A stretch of DNA of 64,000 bases, taken from the NCBI GenBank assembly GCA_947561715.1, contig OX387203.1, positions 8,556,001 to 8,620,000 of the forward strand, in the 5' to 3' direction. How positions within the stretch are numbered: the first letter of the stretch is position 1; each line of letters starts with the position of its first letter. A program made the translations under genes and the position numbers. Under the pieces are notes generated by a model. The model saw only the letters and a list, made by a program, of their open reading frames with translations. It was not told where the DNA came from and did not search any database. The DNA is from Ascidia mentula. Its lineage: Eukaryota > Chordata > Ascidiacea > Phlebobranchia > Ascidiidae. Shown piece after piece: positions 61,001-64,000 of the stretch.

Positions 61001-63944
61001 ATCCTCCGAATTCTCATGTTTTGCTACAAGCAAGTTCGTTATTTTGTTAGTTTGGAAGCATATGGCGACAGTTGGTGCATTATAGTTTGTTTTGCGACAG
61101 ACTAATAATTAAATCTAACATGCGAAAAAATTCAATTCTAGTTCAATGTATAAATCCTAAAATTCTGCCGATAATGATAGTTGCTGAAAGCTTAACCATA
61201 AGTTGTTTTCTTAAATTTGGCAATTCAACATGGTATTTCCTGTCTGTTTTTGCTCAAGAGCCTATAGCGGTTTAAACGGTTGCTAAAATGAAATATATTT
61301 CGTAAATATCCAGAAAAGTTGAAGTGGCATCCTCAGCTATTGTATCTGTTTTGAAACAGGAGGTTTATTGCGGTTAATTAACTAAGTTTGCGCTAAACAA
61401 CAGTTTCAACTTCAATAGTTATTTCGAGTTCTACCATTGGGATTAAAATGCCTTGGAACCTCAGACGTTACATACGTAGTTTAATACGAGAGGTAAAGGC
61501 TTGCAAACTATTCCCACAGTCGAAATGCGTGGAATGGTCACGGTTGTTGAGAAACTTTGAGACACGCCGAGAGCTCAGAGAATCGATAAATGCACTTTGT
61601 CCAGCAGGAAAAGCGTTTGTGGCGCTTCCTAGACGCCAAAGCTAAGGGTTTTATCATCGATCAAAGGGCGTACGGAAATAACAACGGCGACAGGAAACCT
61701 TTACGCGATTTTAAAAGGCTTTTTAAAGGCGTCTGTAATTAACAAGATACTCCAATTTCGAGATGCTATCAGGAGGCGACGAACGCCCATCCTGTCGTTG
61801 TTATCAACAGCAATCAGTGCCCCTGATGTAGGGTTGGCCTGAGTAGCATAGGCAAATACCCTGCATTAAATTCGAGCTTATAAATAAGAAATGATGGCCT
61901 TAAAGGGATCGATGCAGCACTGCTGCCGGATTGTGACTTTCGGAAGGACTGAATGCCGCCATTGATTTGTTTCCACGCAATTAAATTACGCTTTTTCCGA
62001 CTTGGAGTAAAAACGGGATTTTTAATATGGAGATTTCGCCCGATTGGAAACACGAGAAAGTGTTTGTGGCAAGAGTAGTTGTCTCAAATGCCCATGATTT
62101 AGAAACGTAATACATTTTTTACTCCCCTAACTCACGAGCGAAAACGTTTGCAAAATCATCTCTGGTATATATGAAACCTTCTGAAATTTGCACACAAAAA
62201 TAACAGTGCATAAAATGAATGTTTTGTGAATAAAATGAATCTAAATTTGCGTTTGCCAGACATGTGCCAAACAGACCTGACAGCGGATTGCATCATCAAG
62301 GCTTGGTTTAATCAATATAAACGGAGGACAACGCCAAGCTTTCTAAGCATTCGATGATAATTATAACGGTGAAAATGTTTGTATCGTCGTGATGGTGGTA
62401 CACGAATATTAGTTTAATCTCGGTCACAAAAACAACACTCACGCTTTGAGGTGGAAATTAACTAAGGCATAATGCCTTTAACTAAAGTTAATATTTTACA
62501 AATATTATGTACCCTGAGGAAGCTTAGCTGAAAGCAGGTAAAACGCCGGTGAATAAAAGTCACGTTAATTGTGTCAGGAGGACAGATTATTAAAAGTAAA
62601 AAATAAAAATTTAGTATTTTATGATCCTGTAAGTATAAACTTCACAGTCTTTGAACGCGTTTGAAAAATGAATTACATTCATAACCTCGCCGACTATCTT
62701 GTCGTGCATCGAAGTATTTAATACTTACGTCGTAGTTGAGGAGTTCGTGTCTCTTCATTAGCGTAGCTGGGGTTTCGGAAAGAAGCCTGCTTGCGCCGTC
62801 AACCACGGGACCAAAAGCCAAGTCGTATGGTTCGGGTGTTATGGTGACCGAAATCAGTTCACTGAAAAAGTTAAGGGTACCTTTGTCAGGTGTAAAATAC
62901 TTGGAGCGTGTGATCTTAAAAATAAATGAGCCTAAATGAACTTGCTAACGAAAATTTTGCAAAAGTTTCAAACTGTGTTCATCTTTTGAGTAGCTTTGAC
63001 ACACAACTGCTTTCGAGTACTTTTGAGCGTACATAAAGAGTATTCGATGGATACTTTACAGAGCAGCAAATGGTTACGATTCTAACTAACCCCGCAAAAA
63101 CAAAACGCATGTAAAACCAAAATGTAGCATCTGAATTCAAACGATTTCAGCGATGCCTTAAAAGTGAATTTTGCTGATGGTTACAACGTGTGAAACTGAT
63201 CAAGATTTGAACAAAACATGGTTTCTTGCTCCCAGTTGTAACTTTATTGTGTAACCCAGAGGTTCCAAAATCGTGCGTCACACCGTATACTATAGTGCGT
63301 CATTTTAATGTCGTTGAACTAATTATATTTTCGCAACAAACTCTGTGACCTTTTGCACTAATAGAAACGAAATATAATATTACGAATTCGTCTCTAAGAT
63401 ATAGGTCACCACAAAAAAATATCTCCAAAAAAGGTCGTATTTTCGTTGCGTCGCTATATGACATATCGTAAGGATGGAGTGCACTGATTTGTAAAGATTG
63501 ATAAGCACTGGTGTTACAAATTTCATACAGTATGAGTTAACAGTTAACGGAACGGCATGTAACAAACCACACAGTTTTTCACCTAAATCAAGAAGTAAAA
63601 ATGACAAAGATTTGAATGCTGTAAGAAAGAAAATCTCAAAATCAGTAGTAATACCAGTGCGGAATTGAGCTTCTGTTATGTTCAAAAAAGACTTGCCAAA
63701 GCAACATTTGCAAAGTAGCGAACTTCCGTCAGTATACAATTTGTTCTTTTATTGTCTAACACGAAATACAAATATTAAACTCACTTCCAAGTTTTCGTTT
63801 TCAGGCATTGGACGATGGACATTCGTGTAATGTTGCTGCACCCAACTTTCCGCGACAGCGCGTACATATTCTTCCGCGCATTCCGCACAATTGCCCATGG
63901 AGCGAGAGCTGTGCCGCTCTGTAGAATCGCTCTTTTGAAAAATC
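55078..63944 (-). CDS. NLGN: Neuroligin, 3' part (partial at right edge)
   Basis: Postsynaptic adhesion protein with a cholinesterase-like ectodomain that binds neurexin. Nine exons in the window, phases consistent: 63944-63785, 62861-62729, 60451-60204, 59662-59523, 58657-58483, 58295-58097, 57506-57385, 56840-56663, 55977-55078. Motifs: AILQSGTALAPWAI (just after the nucleophile elbow, which lies outside), LAFGPVVDG, LLNYDVMIGVSQGEG, FMYTNWNDQ, DRQWVEPAV, SGHGEELPFVFG, FTKNDEIISTAMMTYWANFA, HYRAQKVAFW, a Ser-rich stalk, one transmembrane helix (SITLAVGFVLLFVNIIAF), then a 300-residue cytoplasmic tail in one exon ending SVTTKL, a class I PDZ-binding motif. The tail is longer than in vertebrate neuroligins. 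The 5' exons lie beyond 64000. Confidence 0.92.
56516..56566 (-). ncRNA. Hammerhead ribozyme, nearly intact, in neuroligin intron
   Basis: On the minus strand: CTGCA of stem I, core CTGACGA (position 7 is free to vary), stem II GACC/GGTC with loop TTGTA, core GAA, stem III ACAT pairing ATGT, cleavage position A (a GUA triplet, allowed by the NUH rule), then AGCAGC. Stem I has one A-A mismatch next to the core, then four pairs. The element is short, about 56495-56635, with inverted ends of the type CAGCTCAC...GAAA. It lies in sense orientation in the intron between the transmembrane exon and the cytoplasmic-tail exon of neuroligin. Confidence 0.75.
56926..57115. mobile_element. Foldback element with paired hairpin cores (neuroligin intron)
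   Basis: The left end (AGAAAAATATATTTCGCCC, GGGCATCATGAGT) and the right end (TTGATGATGCCC, GCGAAACGTGTATTCTG) are imperfect inverted copies. Both carry the GATGATGCC...GCGAAA hairpin shared with the elements at 8.5 and 17.5 kb. No ORF. Confidence 0.55.
58325..58435 (-). mobile_element. tRNA-derived SINE, second copy, in a neuroligin intron
   Basis: Read on the minus strand, this matches the SINE at 18186-18299: GGTCAAGCACCC (A-box region), GATCGGGATTCGTG, CCAGGGTTCAAATCC (B box), then GTGTGGT followed by an A-rich tail. Imperfect short repeats of the form ATAAAAATATC / ATAAAATATC flank it and may be the target duplication. It lies in the intron between the neuroligin exons at 58657-58483 and 58295-58097 and is in the sense orientation. 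Confidence 0.75.
59065..59235. mobile_element. Foldback element with hammerhead-like core (neuroligin intron)
   Basis: Arms ACTTAATAATCTGTTCTTCTGG... and ...CCAGAAGAACAAATTATTAAGT are inverted copies of about 40 bp. Near the right arm is CCCTGAGGAAGCC, a short hairpin, GGCGAAACGTCGG: a CUGANGA core, stem II and GAAA followed by palindromic ACGU and C, the pattern of the minimal hammerheads in Penelope-like elements. Confidence 0.6.
59735..59880. mobile_element. Foldback element with hammerhead-like core
   Basis: Arms AACAGGAAAGCCAAAGCTAT and ATAGCTTTGGCTTTCCTGTT are perfect inverted repeats at the two ends. Before the right arm is GTACCGATGATGAACGC...GTGCACGAAACGTCTACC. GTA and TAC can pair as a short stem I, and ACGU with C fits the minimal stem III and cleavage base. 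The first core strand reads CCGATGA, one base off CTGATGA. Confidence 0.55.
62455..62615. mobile_element. Decayed relative of the hammerhead-like foldback elements
   Basis: Contains TACCCTGAGGAAGC, a weak stem, AGGTAAAACGCCGGTG and the tail GTGTCAGGAGGACAGATTATTAAAAGT. This matches the order and end sequence of the 59.1 kb and 40.5 kb elements (GTGTCAGAAGAACAA...TTATTAA). GAAA has become TAAA, so it would be inactive. It lies in a neuroligin intron. Confidence 0.45.
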
Positions 63945-64000
63945 CTTAAAAATTAAACCCAGTTGCGATTTTTCTTCCGGCGGCGAAATATAAAGTGCTG

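Noticed and set aside
1-64000. CRISPR arrays, bacterial operons or phage genes
   Set aside because: No spaced direct-repeat arrays and no prokaryotic gene layout. All confident genes are spliced metazoan genes or, in one case, an intronless metazoan transporter.

Overview
This is a 64 kb stretch of an AT-rich, intron-rich metazoan genome. It carries seven recognisable protein-coding genes, all of types found across animals: a LASP-type LIM/nebulin/SH3 protein, two rhodopsin-class GPCRs, an SLC49/FLVCR-like transporter, an hnRNP H/F protein, nurim, UTP23 and neuroligin (eight counting both GPCRs). Short introns, single copies of genes that vertebrates hold in several copies, and many small foldback elements suggest a tunicate, probably an ascidian such as Ciona. 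That assignment is inference. Exon models were built by hand from splice consensus, reading phase and remembered family sequence. Phases close in every model.

Layout. 1-6.6 kb: no convincing gene. 6.66-12.84 kb (-): LASP, 11 coding exons. 12.8-21.2 kb: non-coding and repeat-rich, with a broken second copy of LASP exon 1, a pair of duplicated segments and a short tRNA-derived SINE whose empty site survives in the other copy. 21.27-30.27 kb (+): relaxin-3-receptor-like peptide GPCR. 32.1-39.9 kb (-): 5-HT1-like amine GPCR, convergent with the first. 42.58-44.0 kb (-): intronless MFS transporter. 45.14-49.83 kb (+): hnRNP H/F-like protein with three quasi-RRMs. 50.7-52.3 kb (-): nurim. 52.9-54.4 kb (-): UTP23. 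55.08-63.94 kb (-): the 3' part of neuroligin, whose 5' part lies beyond the right edge.

The most striking signal is not a gene. Five dispersed copies of one small repeat (about 100-290 bp) each hold a type I hammerhead ribozyme or its remains. Two copies (7129-7186 + and 36463-36515 -) have the full core, a 6-bp stem I, a 4-bp stem II with the G-C closing pair, a stem III and a GUC cleavage triplet. A third (56516-56566 -) is nearly intact and two are decayed. All five lie in introns. The 36.5 kb and 56.5 kb copies are on the sense strand of the serotonin-receptor and neuroligin genes, so they could cut those pre-mRNAs. A second set of foldback elements carries a looser hammerhead-like core at the hairpin tip (CUGANGA, short stem, GAAA), reminiscent of the motifs in Penelope-like elements.

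The genes do not form one pathway. Two encode synapse or neuromodulator proteins (serotonin receptor, neuroligin) and one a neuropeptide-type receptor; the others do general cell work (cytoskeleton, transport, splicing, nuclear envelope, rRNA processing).
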